A stretch of DNA of 64,000 nt from Marsupella aquatica (lineage: Eukaryota > Marchantiophyta). The position numbers and the translations under genes are program-made. Positions 48,202 through 59,700 of the stretch are shown here, one piece after another. The stretch covers positions 15,066,001 to 15,130,000 of the forward strand of contig OZ316895.1 of the NCBI GenBank assembly GCA_973895155.1, read 5' to 3'. Each line of letters begins with the position of its first letter. The first letter of the stretch is position 1. The notes under the pieces are model-generated. The model did no database searches and was not told the DNA's origin. It saw only the letters and a program-made list of their open reading frames with translations.

Positions 48202-48497
48202 CTGGGTACCAAGGGCTACGTTTAGAATTGGAGATTGTATCTGCACGAATGTTAGAACAGATTTAGAATTGCGTTTACGGGGCTCAATGGTCAGAACTAG
48301 TGCTGTTGTACTACCAACTGCACATGCTGATAATGTTTCACTCCGGAAGATAGAAGTTCTATCAAATGGACATTATCAGAATGTTTAACCCAGGGACATA
48401 AATGTTAACGTTTGCAAGTAGACTCTGGTTCTTTCGTTTGCGTTCGAAAATGGATCGAACGCACTGGAGACGTCAAGTGCTGAGTTCTCTATTCTCT

Positions 48498-48560
48498 TTC
48501 TAACAGCAGGTTGAAACCTTTCTTTCTAACATCTTTAACATCTTCAACCTGCTGTTAGAA
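48498..48560 (+). repeat. Perfect 18-bp inverted repeat (hairpin) downstream of Misato
   Basis: TTCTAACAGCAGGTTGAA (48498-48515) is mirrored exactly by TTCAACCTGCTGTTAGAA (48543-48560) across 27 bases. An overlapping second pairing (TTGAAACCTTTC with GAAAGGTTTCAA) extends it on the right. It lies 297 bases past the stop codon, so it may sit in the 3' end of the transcript or beside it. Confidence 0.9.
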
Positions 48561-48599
48561 GGAAAGGTTTCAATGCTTTTAGATCATTGCATTAATAGA

Positions 48600-49620
48600 G
48601 AGATGTACCCACCCTTGTCCGCTCTTGGGGCTAGTTTAGTGACATCAACGTTGATTGCGTTGGCAGATAGGACAGGACGAGTAGCATGAACAGAAGACAG
48701 TAAGACTGTGGGATAAGGGTACAATGAATAAAACGTGTCTTCACCAGGATACCTCCTTGATGACTTAAATCATGCAACTTTAGATGTTCCAATTTTGCTG
48801 ATAATGGATCTAGAAATTCAGAAGGCAGGAATGGTGATTAACACCTCTCCAAATGACGCTTCTGTAATAGACTGTTTACAAATAAGATCGTAAACGTGGT
48901 AGGAGGTGACTGTAATCTGAGACAAAAAGTGTGGCGGCCATTATGTTCTACAAACGGCATCCATCTACATTTAATGGTAGCAAGAAAATGTAATCATTCA
49001 CTATGAATTGGATTGAATTGTTGAAGTTCTGTTTGGCATATACTGACATTTTGCTGGAATTGTTAGGCTACTGGTTCAATGATATGAGACAAAGATTTTG
49101 GTTTGTCGACTACTTCAGAAGGTACAATTATGTGCAACAACTGGCCGGCTTTCTAGGATTGCGTCTCAAAATTAAATTGCGCTCTATTGCTGTGACGGCT
49201 TCGACTTTAAATCCGCTCTAAATGGCAACTAAAGAGAAGATGCAATTGCCAGAGGGAAACTAGAGCAAACTGTAATGTGATATGCCCGGTGCTCTGAGTC
49301 CTTGGTGTCTCAAACTTTATGAATATTACTTAACGAACGTCATGCATTTACCTTCACGGCTGAGTTTCCACTGCTAATGAGTGACAAACCCTATCTCGCG
49401 GGACCAGATAGAGGACTAGTTCAGGGATGCATGGAGAAAGTGGACGCAGACGACCAGATAAATGCAAAAAATTTCATCTACAATTTTGAGGGTCTGAAAT
49501 CCATGATCATGCACGACATCCCTCATCAGCATGCATAATTTGGGATCCAATTCGTGCCCAGAAGACAACTGAGATCAATGAGAAATGCCTCCAAGGATCG
49601 CTCCAAAGACAGCTCTGGCG
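48600..49620. other. Gene-free interval
   Basis: Convergent 3' flanks of Misato (+) and cytosine deaminase (-). No supportable gene. Confidence 0.5.
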
Positions 49621-49633
49621 ACAGCAAATAGCC

Positions 49634-50077
49634 CTATTGGCCGATATCCTCGTTCCAAAGCTCATGCTTAGCAGCGATGAACTTGCTCATCATCTCGATG
49701 CACTCGGGGAGATCCAGGTCCAGAACCTGCACACCGTGGGACTCCATGAACTCTTTAGTCCCACCAAAATTGCGAGATTCACCAACAATGACGGTCGGGA
49801 TCTTGAACTGGACAATCGTTCCAGCGCACATGTAGCACGGCATGAGAGTGGAGTAGAGAATGGCCTGCCGGTAGCTCGAGGACCCAATTCTGCCTCCGTT
49901 GGTCAGGCAGTCCATCTCCGCGTGCAGGATTGGATTGTTCTCCTGGACCCTCTTGTTGTGCCCTTGGGCGAGCACCTCGTTGCTACTCTTGCTCACCAGG
50001 ACGGACCCGATGGGAATCCCTCCCTCGCTCAACCCTTTCAGAGCTTGAGCTATGGCTACCTGCATATGTGGATCCAT
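49634..50077 (-). CDS. Yeast-type cytosine deaminase, 147 aa, single exon
   Basis: Converts cytosine to uracil and ammonia in pyrimidine salvage, probably in the cytosol. The zinc site is intact: HAE at residues 52-54 (His ligand and catalytic Glu) and PCYMC at 80-84 (two Cys ligands), with the same spacing as yeast FCY1, offset by ten residues. MDPHMQVAIAQALKG opens the protein, GGIPIGSVLVS and GHNKRVQENNPILHAEMDCL follow, and the C terminus has the acidic LDLDLPECIEMM seen in the yeast-type enzyme. The length is close to yeast's 158. The gene has no intron, unlike its neighbours. A broken copy of its first 50 bases lies just upstream. Guanine deaminase and tRNA adenosine deaminase share the zinc motif, but the C-terminal part fits the yeast cytosine deaminase group better. 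Confidence 0.92.
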   Translation of the reverse strand: MDPHMQVAIAQALKGLSEGGIPIGSVLVSKSSNEVLAQGHNKRVQENNPILHAEMDCLTNGGRIGSSSYRQAILYSTLMPCYMCAGTIVQFKIPTVIVGESRNFGGTKEFMESHGVQVLDLDLPECIEMMSKFIAAKHELWNEDIGQ

Positions 50078-50119
50078 GGCTGGAGCCAGCTGCTTTAGAT
50101 TGAACCAAGAATTTTCTCA

Positions 50120-50169
50120 CCCGCTCAACCCGTTCAGAGCTTCGGCTACAGCTACTTGTTTGGATCCAT
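50120..50169 (-). pseudogene. Partial duplicate of the cytosine deaminase start
   Basis: Minus-strand ATGGATCCAAACAA and GTAGCTGTAGCCGAAGCTCT match the first ~50 bases of the gene (ATGGATCCACATATG, GTAGCCATAGCTCAAGCTCT) 92 bases upstream. A short deletion puts a stop after four codons. Confidence 0.75.
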
Positions 50170-50541
50170 GGCGTGAGGCCTCGTAGTAAATTAATTCCTG
50201 TAATTTCTGGGCCCTTGCAATTTTTAGGGACTCCTCTTGTCAGAATGGCCGGCGTTTGTTTCGACCACAAGCTACCTCTGCCTACGTCGTGCCTTCCAAA
50301 ATGGTCAGTTTACCCTGTTTGAACTAATGAATAAGTTGTCGTGTTGGCTCCAAAAGGGGTCAAATGTAAGATATTTGCTTATATTCCCTGGCGGGGATGG
50401 GCAGGCCGGGACAGGGGGACAACCCGGTGTGACATATGTCAGATGTTGGGGTCCAGACCCCTCATTTGCCGGACAAGTCCAGAGGGTAATCCATGGGCTG
50501 GGTTACTCGTCCTTAAATCACACTTGATTATAGAAAAAGGT

Positions 50542-50878
50542 TGTTGAAGTATGACGTCGTTTTTCATGACGATACAATCATGACTCATATCATGCTCACG
50601 TAGTCAACACAATCCATACGTGGTTCACCTTTTCTCCTAGGCTACGTCCACACGAACACAAAATTTTTACTTCAGAGTAATTGAACACACAAGCTCTCTC
50701 TCTCTCTCTTCCTCAAATTGTTTCATTATAATGAGCAAGCACCACGTACCAGCAGCTTACACTAGCCCTAGTATATGCAAGGTCATACACGACTAGCCTA
50801 ACCTCAGCTAAGTCCTAAACTATGGTTAGCCTAAACATCGTAATCTATGAGTCACAAGATTAATAGCAATCCTTAACA
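50542..50878. mobile_element. Diverged solo LTR, copia family related to 31344-37705
   Basis: Begins TGTTGAAG and ends TTAACA. Inside, CATACGTGGTTCACC, GGCTACGTCCAC, CACACAAGCTCTCTC and TAGCCTAA follow the order of the full element's LTR. The 5-base flanks (AAGGT and AGGGC) no longer match well, so it is old. Its orientation corresponds to an element on the minus strand. Confidence 0.75.
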
Positions 50879-50879
50879 A

Positions 50880-53520
50880 GGGCTTCATTCCTTGCTCAGG
50901 TAGTGCTAATTGTGCCCCCTGGTGAACAGTATTTTGATTGTTAAAAAGTGGATCCCAAATACCTCTTCTGCATTCTTAGTGAAATTGAATCTGTCCACTT
51001 TATAAAGAGAGTTGTCGATAACCCATAGCTCTTATAGAGGTAGTTGTGGTTTAATGCAATAAGTTTTTTGCTCTCTGTAATTTTAAGTGCGTTCTTGAAG
51101 AAAATCACCCTCAATGTTTGGATCAAGCTTATTATCAATATTTTTCCTCTACTTTTACTACAATCACTAACAATAAAAATCTCTTAGGCCTTTAAGTGTA
51201 CTAAGGTCCCATTACCAGAGCACTATGGGCACTAATAACTCCTCAAAACTCAAGCTTAAGCTCCAACTTGCTTCTTGGGGCAGTATGGCACACAATGCCT
51301 TGTAACCAGGAGTTTACTATCTACAAAATTCTCAGCCAATGAATAGGATAACCCATTGGCTGGAGGTGGTTAGAGTAGATAACCCCCAAGCAGCCAGTGG
51401 GTACTAAGCAAGCAAAAACCAACCTTGTGAGTCTTCAGAAAATGATCTCACAACCACAACAAAAGTCAGATCCTAGGACAACACTCCTCAGTCCTAACTA
51501 TGCTCATCACTCAACTACTGTAGAGGATAGTTATATCCGAGGGCATCTCAAAGCTGGAATGTTACCCTTATAGGACTTTGGCCATAACCATTTGGCTGCA
51601 GCTCTACCATGAAAAGTTTTTTGAACTTTTGACTCACTTCTGTGAAACTGCCATTGCGGACACAGGTTAAGGTTGTTTCTTAGGCCAAAAGTTAAAGATC
51701 ACCTGGGGAGGTGTCTTTAACATGTTTCGGTCATTTCCATAACATGAGAGTTACAGACCCTCAAAAGACGAGCGTTTAGTCTCCCTATTACAGGATATCT
51801 TTATTTTCCTAGAATAATTTATGACTCTCAGATATCCCTAGATTGAAGGGCATTGTTAGATTCTGGCTAGTGGGCTGTTTGACCAAGTGAGAAACCTGGC
51901 TAAGGGAACAAGACCTACTATAGCTAATTTGACCAAAACAGGCAAAGACTTTCAACGAGGTGGAATCTACAAATTCTTGACATTAAAAATTGTTGTTGTT
52001 TAACATTATGCAAGTATTGCACTTACATAGGGTGCACTTGGGCACGGATGACTCAAATTATACAATCGGCTCCAATGGTTTTATTTTTGGTGGAGGTAAG
52101 TAGATAAGGTGGTTACCCCCCTGCTATAATTGGAGCGAGATCTGGCCATTTAGGCATTTGAGTGCCCAGGAGCTTGTGGCGAACAGGTTTAGGGACAGCA
52201 AGGTGAGTGGCTCTTTTCACTCACCAGGTGGTAAGGAGAGTTTGACAAACTCAGGGCCCACTGAGTACGTTTAGTGGCTACTTTGGGTCCCACCAAATAA
52301 GGTTTTTGGTGAGCTTGGGCCTCATAAGGTCAGTTAGTTTGCAAATTTGAAGGTTGGCAGGTAAGTTCTTCTTGAGTTATACACAGGCCATGTGTATACA
52401 CTCAAAAGCAAATTCAGTCAACAATTAGGCCAAAGCCATGAGGAAAGCAACATGCTTGTACACAAAGCAAAAGTGTATACAAAAAGCAAATTCGGGCAAA
52501 ATTTATAGTGTGTATGAAGAGTCACAAAATTGGTAGTATATCATAAACTCTTGTCTAAATTTTTCAATGATTCGGGCAATGAGTCTAAACTCCAAGGGAA
52601 AATTACCCTAAGCAACAAATTTTATACAGGCGGCGCTAGGCCCAACATAAGTGCGCCACTCCTAATAAAAAACAAAATGTAAGGAGCATGCAAGCTTGTT
52701 CCTAAGTAAAAGAAACTAAATGCAAGGAGCACAGACCCAAGTTTTTTACACTATTACTTCTCCAATTGTCTTTGCAGCTTTTCTTCCTCTTCAGAATTGC
52801 GCCATTCTTCAACCAAGCTACAAAGTCCCCAAGGCAAGGGAATGTGTTTGTTGATGCCGCATTGCCAGTGTGTTCCATTGGAGCACTGACTGACGTTGAA
52901 GCAACAGTCCAGCAGCTACAACATGAGGATTCATTGCCCTCGGCTATATACCCAACTTCACCTGGATGAGCTTTGGGTATTTGAACAAATTGGCAATTTG
53001 CGTTGTGACCTCCAGCAACACTGGATGCCATTCAATGTTGAGCTGAATACTTGAACTTTCCTGAACAGTTTGCTGAACACAATCTTGGCATCCTAACTTC
53101 ATAAGGCAAAACCTTGAACCGCTATCAAACTAGTTTCCTCTTCTGGATAGCTCTCAACAAGCCACATAAGCTTCCTTCTTGCCATCACAAACTGGTTTAT
53201 GTTGAACTGTGAACAAACTCCCGGAGGGCTGTATATAAAAAAGGGAGGAGAATGCTCGACTAAATCATGATTAAACTCGTGACTAAACATGTGCAAACAA
53301 CGAGGCAAGGAGATAGTGACCAAACTTGTGACTAAACTTGACCGGGACTGAGCTTAATAACACTAAGTACTGTAAGGAACAATTCAGATAGAAGGACTAC
53401 GTCGGCAATTTCCTTCTTAGCTCATATTTTCTCTTGCTTCTCTACCTAACATGTGAGCTATAGCAAGATTAACCTTCCTCCCTCCCTGCACATTCAAGTG
53501 ATCAACCATAGTTAAGCCGA
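50880..53520. other. Repeat-rich noncoding interval
   Basis: GTTAGATTCTGGCTAGTGGGC near 51860 with AGAGGTGGAATCTACAAAT-like wording near 51960 recurs near 55590 and 55700, and in part near 30870. The minus-strand open frame 52702-53031 (CLGDFVAWLKNGAILKRKKS) may belong to the decayed gene at 54.0-55.1 kb. Confidence 0.4.
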
Positions 53521-53523
53521 TAC

Positions 53524-53869
53524 TGTTAGGATTTACTCCTAGGTCTAGAGTCACGACTGCACCGTAGTTAATGCTAACCTTAGTCGCAGACTTGGTTAGG
53601 TTAGTCATGCCGTGCACACTCTATAACCAAGCGGTGTTTGCTTGGAGAGTGTTGAACCTAGGCTCATTGTTACGGAGCTAGTTGAGAGATAGGGAGAGCT
53701 TGTGCTGTGGATGCTTGGGATGGCTGGTCAGCCTAGAGTGCAGTAAAGCTCTTGTGTGTTCCCGTGGATGTAGCCTCATGTGGAGGTGAACCACGTATCT
53801 CTCTGTGTCAACTCTTGTGCGCTGGATGGTTCATGGGCTTGCCGTTACGAATGTCGTCTATGCTCAACA
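53524..53869 (+). mobile_element. Solo LTR of the copia family, opposite orientation
   Basis: 346 bases from TGTTAGGATTT to TATGCTCAACA, reverse complement of the full element's LTR and close to it in sequence. It is flanked by a perfect 5-base target duplication GATAC (53519-53523 and 53870-53874). No internal region is present, the product of LTR-LTR recombination. Confidence 0.93.
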
Positions 53870-54680
53870 GATACTGCATAACGCTTGTTGGCATTCTTCC
53901 AAACTTAGGGCAATTGCATCATGATAGGGAAAGTCAACAGTTTGTGCAAAGAGCTTTACACTGCAATCTAGGTGCTCTCCAAGTCTATTCCTCAACTTGT
54001 TTTTCATGAAAGAGACTACGGTCAACTGAACCAATTACATTGACAAAAACAAATTCAGCAAGCTTGAAGTACATACATTATGTGGTTTGCAAAGCAAGAC
54101 ATTCATATAAAGTTTTGCCCTCACTTTTGTGAATGGGTTTTCATCAAAAGGTTTGCCTGTTGCTGCACTTGCATTTTGCTGCATGGTTTGCTTGAACACA
54201 ATCTGCTGCTGGTCAAGGAGGATGACATTCAAAGGCTCCTTAACTTCATATGATATGTCACCACTCACAGCTACACCCTTAGCCTCAACAAAATGTGACT
54301 TCAACACAACAAGGTGCAAACTGAAATTGTTTGTTGTTGGTGCCGTGAGCCTTTAATATGGAAAGACAATCCTGAGGGCATTCATCAAGTAGGGAAACTT
54401 GACATTGATCTGGTGGTTGATCAAGTCAATAGGGCGTGTCAAAGTACTCCCGTAACCAAAGTGTTACGACTTTTATTTTCTGGACGTACCACGCTTATGG
54501 GGTACATATTTTGGTAGCCCATAGCAAATCTGTCCTGGCCGTATATAAGAACGTTTTATGTCCTGAGCCGTAACTCAGTTATAGCTGTGTTTTGACACGC
54601 CCTAATAGCCTCTGTACACTGTCTATTCACAAATGCAACTATAGTTGCAAAATGCTCCCTGTTTATACTTTAGCCTTGAT

Positions 54681-55136
54681 TCATGACACAAATGCACAGG
54701 ATATGTGTTTTCCCCAATGCAAAATCTGAGTAGTTCCCTCACCTTCCTCCCTCCCTGAGACCCACTCTTGGTGCATTATGTGGCTGTGATCACAAACAAA
54801 GTCATTTGATTGTTGAAACTGGCCCCTTGTAAATGCAAATTGGGAGTCTGGAAAGTAATGATAGAAGAGCTCATCTAGAGCCATCTTTGCAACTTTGACA
54901 AAGTTGCATACAAACACATCTCGTCCTTAGGCAAACTTGACAAGTTCATTCACATCATGAGGGAGGGGCATTATACATGATAATGCCAGGAAGGTCTCTA
55001 AATTTGCTAACAAAGCAAAGTTAGACCTGACAACTACAATGGGACGGTGAGTCTGCAGAGTCTTTGCCATCAACATCTTGTACTCCAGTAAGACCCGAGA
55101 GGGAGGCATTAGCACACTAATCCAGCAGTGCCTCAC
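54681..55136 (-). pseudogene. Decayed coding remnant of unknown family
   Basis: The minus strand reads SRVLLEYKMLMAKTLQTHRP, then CIMPLPHDVNELVKFA, an in-frame TAA, and GRDVFVCNFVKVAKMALDEL with FYHYFPDSQFAF in the same frame. The coherent residue pattern on both sides of a single stop is typical of a recently lost gene or element. More pieces may lie at 54035-54319 and 52702-53031, in which case the solo LTR at 53524 sits inside the locus. I do not recognise the family. Confidence 0.4.
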
Positions 55137-55139
55137 ATT

Positions 55140-56750
55140 TCAGTAGAATAAAAAGTGCACTTATGGACTAGGCTACCCAATATAGGGCAGAATACAGTTT
55201 GGGTTGCGACTCACCAGACTGTTTATTGTGGAGAGTGCACTCTTATCAATAATTGTGTGACTCTACAGGTTTGCACTTATCACAAAATGCAACTTCCATT
55301 CAGTGCAAAACAGATGCTTGTGTGCACTTAGAAGACTGTGCTGACTTTAGAGCAATACAACTCTGTCTCGGGATCTTGCACTTAGAGATAGTTGAACTGT
55401 AGAGAAGTACCTGATAATTTGGGTTGCGATTCACGAGACTGCTCATGACCAGCATATTTTCTAAGGATTTTACTTTTTTGCCAGATTGGCGAAGTGGCGA
55501 ATGTACAAGTGTGTTAAGGAGAAGATGCTCAAAAGATTCTTTATTCAATTATTTTTCTTGACCGTCAGATCTTCCTAAATTTTAGGCTGACTGTTAGATT
55601 CTGTCTAGTGGGCCTACAATTAGGTGGAACACTGGCTAATGAGACAGTAAAATACTAACCAATTTTTGCCAAAAGTGGTGAAAGATTTTTGGGGAGGTGG
55701 TATTTGACCAATTTTCGCCACTAAGAAAAACACTCCTCATGACGGAGGGTGCACTCGCATCGATAAGTGCAACACCCTGTTTACTGCACAACGGAGTGTG
55801 TACTTAGAGAGAGTCGAACTGTAGAGCAGTACAGCACCGTCGGCCCGACGGTCGCAGCGAGGCAGCAAAAAGCGCGCTCATCGGTCTTCAAATTCAAATA
55901 TGTGCCAAACCGAGGCCTGCTACAGTGCTACGGTAGTGCCAGTGCCACTCTGCGACTCTCGAAGTAAACGACAGCATTCGCGAGTGAGATGAGTAATAAT
56001 GGCGCTCTTCAATGGCAGATTGCTTTCTCCCGTGATCCCGTCTTTCCGAGGAATGCGAGGTGAGTGGGATCGTTCATCGTTCGCATCACGAGTAGGTGCG
56101 TGCCGTTGGTACTCGAAATCTTAATTCCCATGCCGAAAGAGAGCGCAAGAGAGCAACAGGCTGAAACGAGTTTGGACCATTCCAGACTTCCAGTCGACGG
56201 GATCGAGTGAGGATTTATTATCATTGCGACTTCATCCGTAGTTGAATGCATCGGTTGTAGAGTAGGTAGCTGGACGTTACACAGGAATCCATCGAGCCCT
56301 GTCTCATTTGTAGCAGTGCTCTGGAGGCCACACACTTCGCAGATTCGCTTCGGTTAAGCTCGAGCGTGGTTGGATCGAACGCCTTTGGGAGATGATGTCC
56401 GGATGGTTCAGACGCTAGGGGAATGCGTGCTGGCAAGTCTCTGGACTGTGACATCTTGAGCACTTTCTGCAGCAGCCGAGAGTTTCCCGAGCGCCGTATG
56501 CGATTGAGCAGGATTTCATTATAGCGAGGATAAACGGCGTTTTCGATCTGATCGATCGGTTGATGCTCGCGGACGATGAATGATGGGAGGGTTTCGGTAT
56601 ATGCCCTCGTGGATCAGAGGCTCTGCAGAAGAAGCAAAAAGTGCGTGGGTTTTTAGTCGACTGATTTTGTACTGTACCTAGACATGAACAGGAGGACTGA
56701 ACAGTCCTAGGATCGCGCCCGGTAGAGGCGAATTTAGACGTCAGTAGCGG
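55140..56750. other. Upstream region of the MADBUB gene; no separate gene accepted
   Basis: 55290-55420 and 55760-55840 share diverged blocks (GCACTTAGAGATAGTTGAAC and GTACTTAGAGAGAGTCGAAC). From 55830 the sequence becomes more GC-balanced, consistent with a promoter or leader of the gene that starts at 56752. Minus-strand open frames at 56009-56945 overlap this leader and have no recognisable domain. Confidence 0.4.
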
Positions 56751-56751
56751 C

Positions 56752-59700
56752 ATGGAGTGGGAACTTAGTAAGGAGAATGTACAACCTCTCAAAGCAGGTC
56801 GCAATGTGGAGGTCCTTAACGATGCTCTGAAAGCCAAGGTAGAAGGGCCTGCGCGGTTTAATATCTTCGAACAGCAACGGAGGTAGGTGATGGTTTGGTT
56901 GTTCGTTCTCTTACTTTGCCATGCTTTGATTCGAATGAAGATCAAGTTTTCATGTGTGAATTGACCAATTCAGGTGTGGGCATCTTCTATCGTCATGTCT
57001 CGCTGAGTGGGTAGGTTTGGCACGGATTGCAATTTCTGAAGTCGGGCTGGATAATTGCATATCCCGACTCTGTTCAGAACTAATTCACGGCTCTGCAATT
57101 TGCGTTATCTATTCCAAGCTTTGGAACCGCACTATTCCCATATCCTCTAGTCTGCATTGACCGAAGGACAGCTCCTCCTCTTCATTGCTTTCTTCTAGGA
57201 AAAAATAATGTCCCGGGATTTTTAGAGGAAGCAATCGGGGCGTGATACATCTTGTACGACTCGTCAACCAACCCTTCGATTGCAAAAGCAAGAGAAATTC
57301 ACGAGTCTTCGCTTTAATTTTTTGTCGTTGCCCTGATGCCACCTTGCTGGTGTGGTGTGGATGGCAGGCAGTTTCTGGAGGATATTGAGAATTACGTTGG
57401 TGAAGACCCTCTTGTTCCCTGGATCCGGTAAGTGCACCATCATTGTCATGACCCACACTCGTACATTGGTGCGTCACTTTTCGTCTCAAGTCAATTCATC
57501 ATTATTTAAGTGCATGATACAGCAGACACTGCCTGCCCCCCCCCCCCGCCCCCCCCGCGTGCGCCCAATTCAAGTTTGTTGGTTGCTTTACCTCTCGAAC
57601 GACTGTGCCGGCAGATACATCAAATGGGTCAGCGATGCTTATCCAGCCGGTGGTGCTCAGTCGGAGCTGTTCAAGCCTCTGGAAAAGTGCACCCGGCAGT
57701 TCGAGAAGGAGGAACGCTACCGTTGTGACATTCGTTATCTGAAAATATGGGTTCAATATGTAAGTTATGATCGTTTGCTGGACACATTCTTTCACTGGCA
57801 ATGAATGACTGAGGTTCAAGATCTAGACCTCGTTTCGTTGACATGGATCTGAGGTCAGGATGCCGTGACTTGCACTAGCCAGACATTCTATGGCATGCTA
57901 TTGATGGCAGTCACGCGGCCGTCCCAAATTTGAGATTTGAGGTTGATGGTATCATGTTGGTTATAATCAATCAAGGACTAGAACAAGCATAAGTCCTTTA
58001 TTCTCTTGCTTACCCTGAACTCTTTCCTTCAGGCGGACTGCTGCTCCGATCCAAGTGATGTCTTTGCGTTCTTGGAAGCAAATGACATCGGACAAGACCA
58101 TGCACTTTTCTATGAAGCTTATGCGACGTCCTTGGAGGTCCGCAGAAACTTCTCCAAAGCTGATGAAATATATAATCTTGGTCTTCAGAGGTACAACTAA
58201 GCAAGTCTCCAAACATTAGTCATTCTATGTAAAAATTATGAAAGTAGCTGATTCTGTGTTCTCAAGAAATCTGTCAAGGAGTTTTCCCATTGAGTTTTAG
58301 CAATTGAAAATCCGAAATCCATTCTCGGTTCTGTCCTCAAACCTAACCTTGGTACGTCATTTTGTACATTTCCAGGTCCGCCCAACCTCTGGGAAGGCTG
58401 GAGAGTATGTACAGAAGTTTTCTCAACCGCATGCACAAACGTGCTGAACGTAAATCCCGTGAAGTATGTTCACTTCACTTCACTTCACTTCACTTCACTT
58501 CACTTCACTTCACTTCACTTCACTTCACTTCACTTCACTTCACTTCACTTCGCTTCACTTCACTTCACTTCACTTCACTTCACTTCACAAGATTGGGTTG
58601 GGAATGATGGTTGCGATACCTCAGCTGTCGACGCACTTATTAAAGTACTTTGTCCTGAATCGCCAGGAACAGCAAGCACCAGTAGGCAATCACACTGAGA
58701 ATGACGCGCAATCTCGGTCGTTTGGTCGTCCTGCTGTTTATTCCGGTACTCCTACGTTACTTTATTTTCCTCGTGCTGTATCTTTTCTGTTGGTATCGAA
58801 AATGGAGGGTAAAAGATATGCTCCAATGCACCCTGCACGACAGGATATTATAATTTTCATGTTTAGTTCCATCCGTTTAGCTGGTCTACTTACTGAATGG
58901 GACTCCTGAAATACTTTTTGACACACCCAATCTGTGCAGGGCATGCTACCGGGCAATATACCCAAAGACAAAGAGCAAGACCAGGAGCTCTGCCTCCACC
59001 CCGTCCACCGTGAGTTTTTTTTTTAAATCTCTCCCACCAGGTTTTGGATCTTCGAAGATTTCGATGAACTTCAGATTTAGTCCCTGACCGGTCCTTTTAT
59101 TTCAAACCTCCCCAAACTCCTTATGTGATTGTTGGTCTCTGTGAAGGTGTGTGTCTATGACCGCAACGCTCTTCAACGAGTCCATAAAGTTATCCTCGAG
59201 ATTTGAACTAGTTGAAGAGATTCTAACTTCTGTCAATAAGATTTGGTGATTCGTTGATTTGCAGATCTTCTCGATCAGGGAATGCTGCGCTTTCTGTCTT
59301 CGTTGATCCACAGTTTGGAGGACCGCCTACCCTTGCATCTCAAGAAGTTGGTGGCAGATCAAGTCAATTATCTTCCTGGACTCACTTGGCAAGTGCTGCT
59401 GACAAAACTAAGGAAAACGCCCAGCAGCCCACAAGATGGAGTGACGTAAAGGTGTGCAAGTTTTCTCATGACTACCCTACTGGTTGGTAGTGATTGGCTA
59501 TCTAAAGCCGTACAAGATTGCTTAGGAGGGTGTAGCAGCACTCTAAGCTGGCGTTCTAATCATCCTGCTACCTCTTGTTCCTCCTGAGATACAGATAGGG
59601 CAGGAAGCTCATGGCCAGCATGGCTCTCGATCGGACCTCAATATCTTGGTTGATGAGGACTTTGCAGAGTGAGTAATTCATTGTCATAATCGGCACTAGC

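Noticed and set aside
56009-56945. Overlapping minus-strand frames upstream of MADBUB
   Set aside because: They oppose the start exon of MADBUB, overlap one another and carry no recognisable domain.
58441-58909. Long frames with HFTSLHFTSLHF repeats
   Set aside because: Translations of the CACTT microsatellite in MADBUB intron 5; open only because the unit lacks stops.
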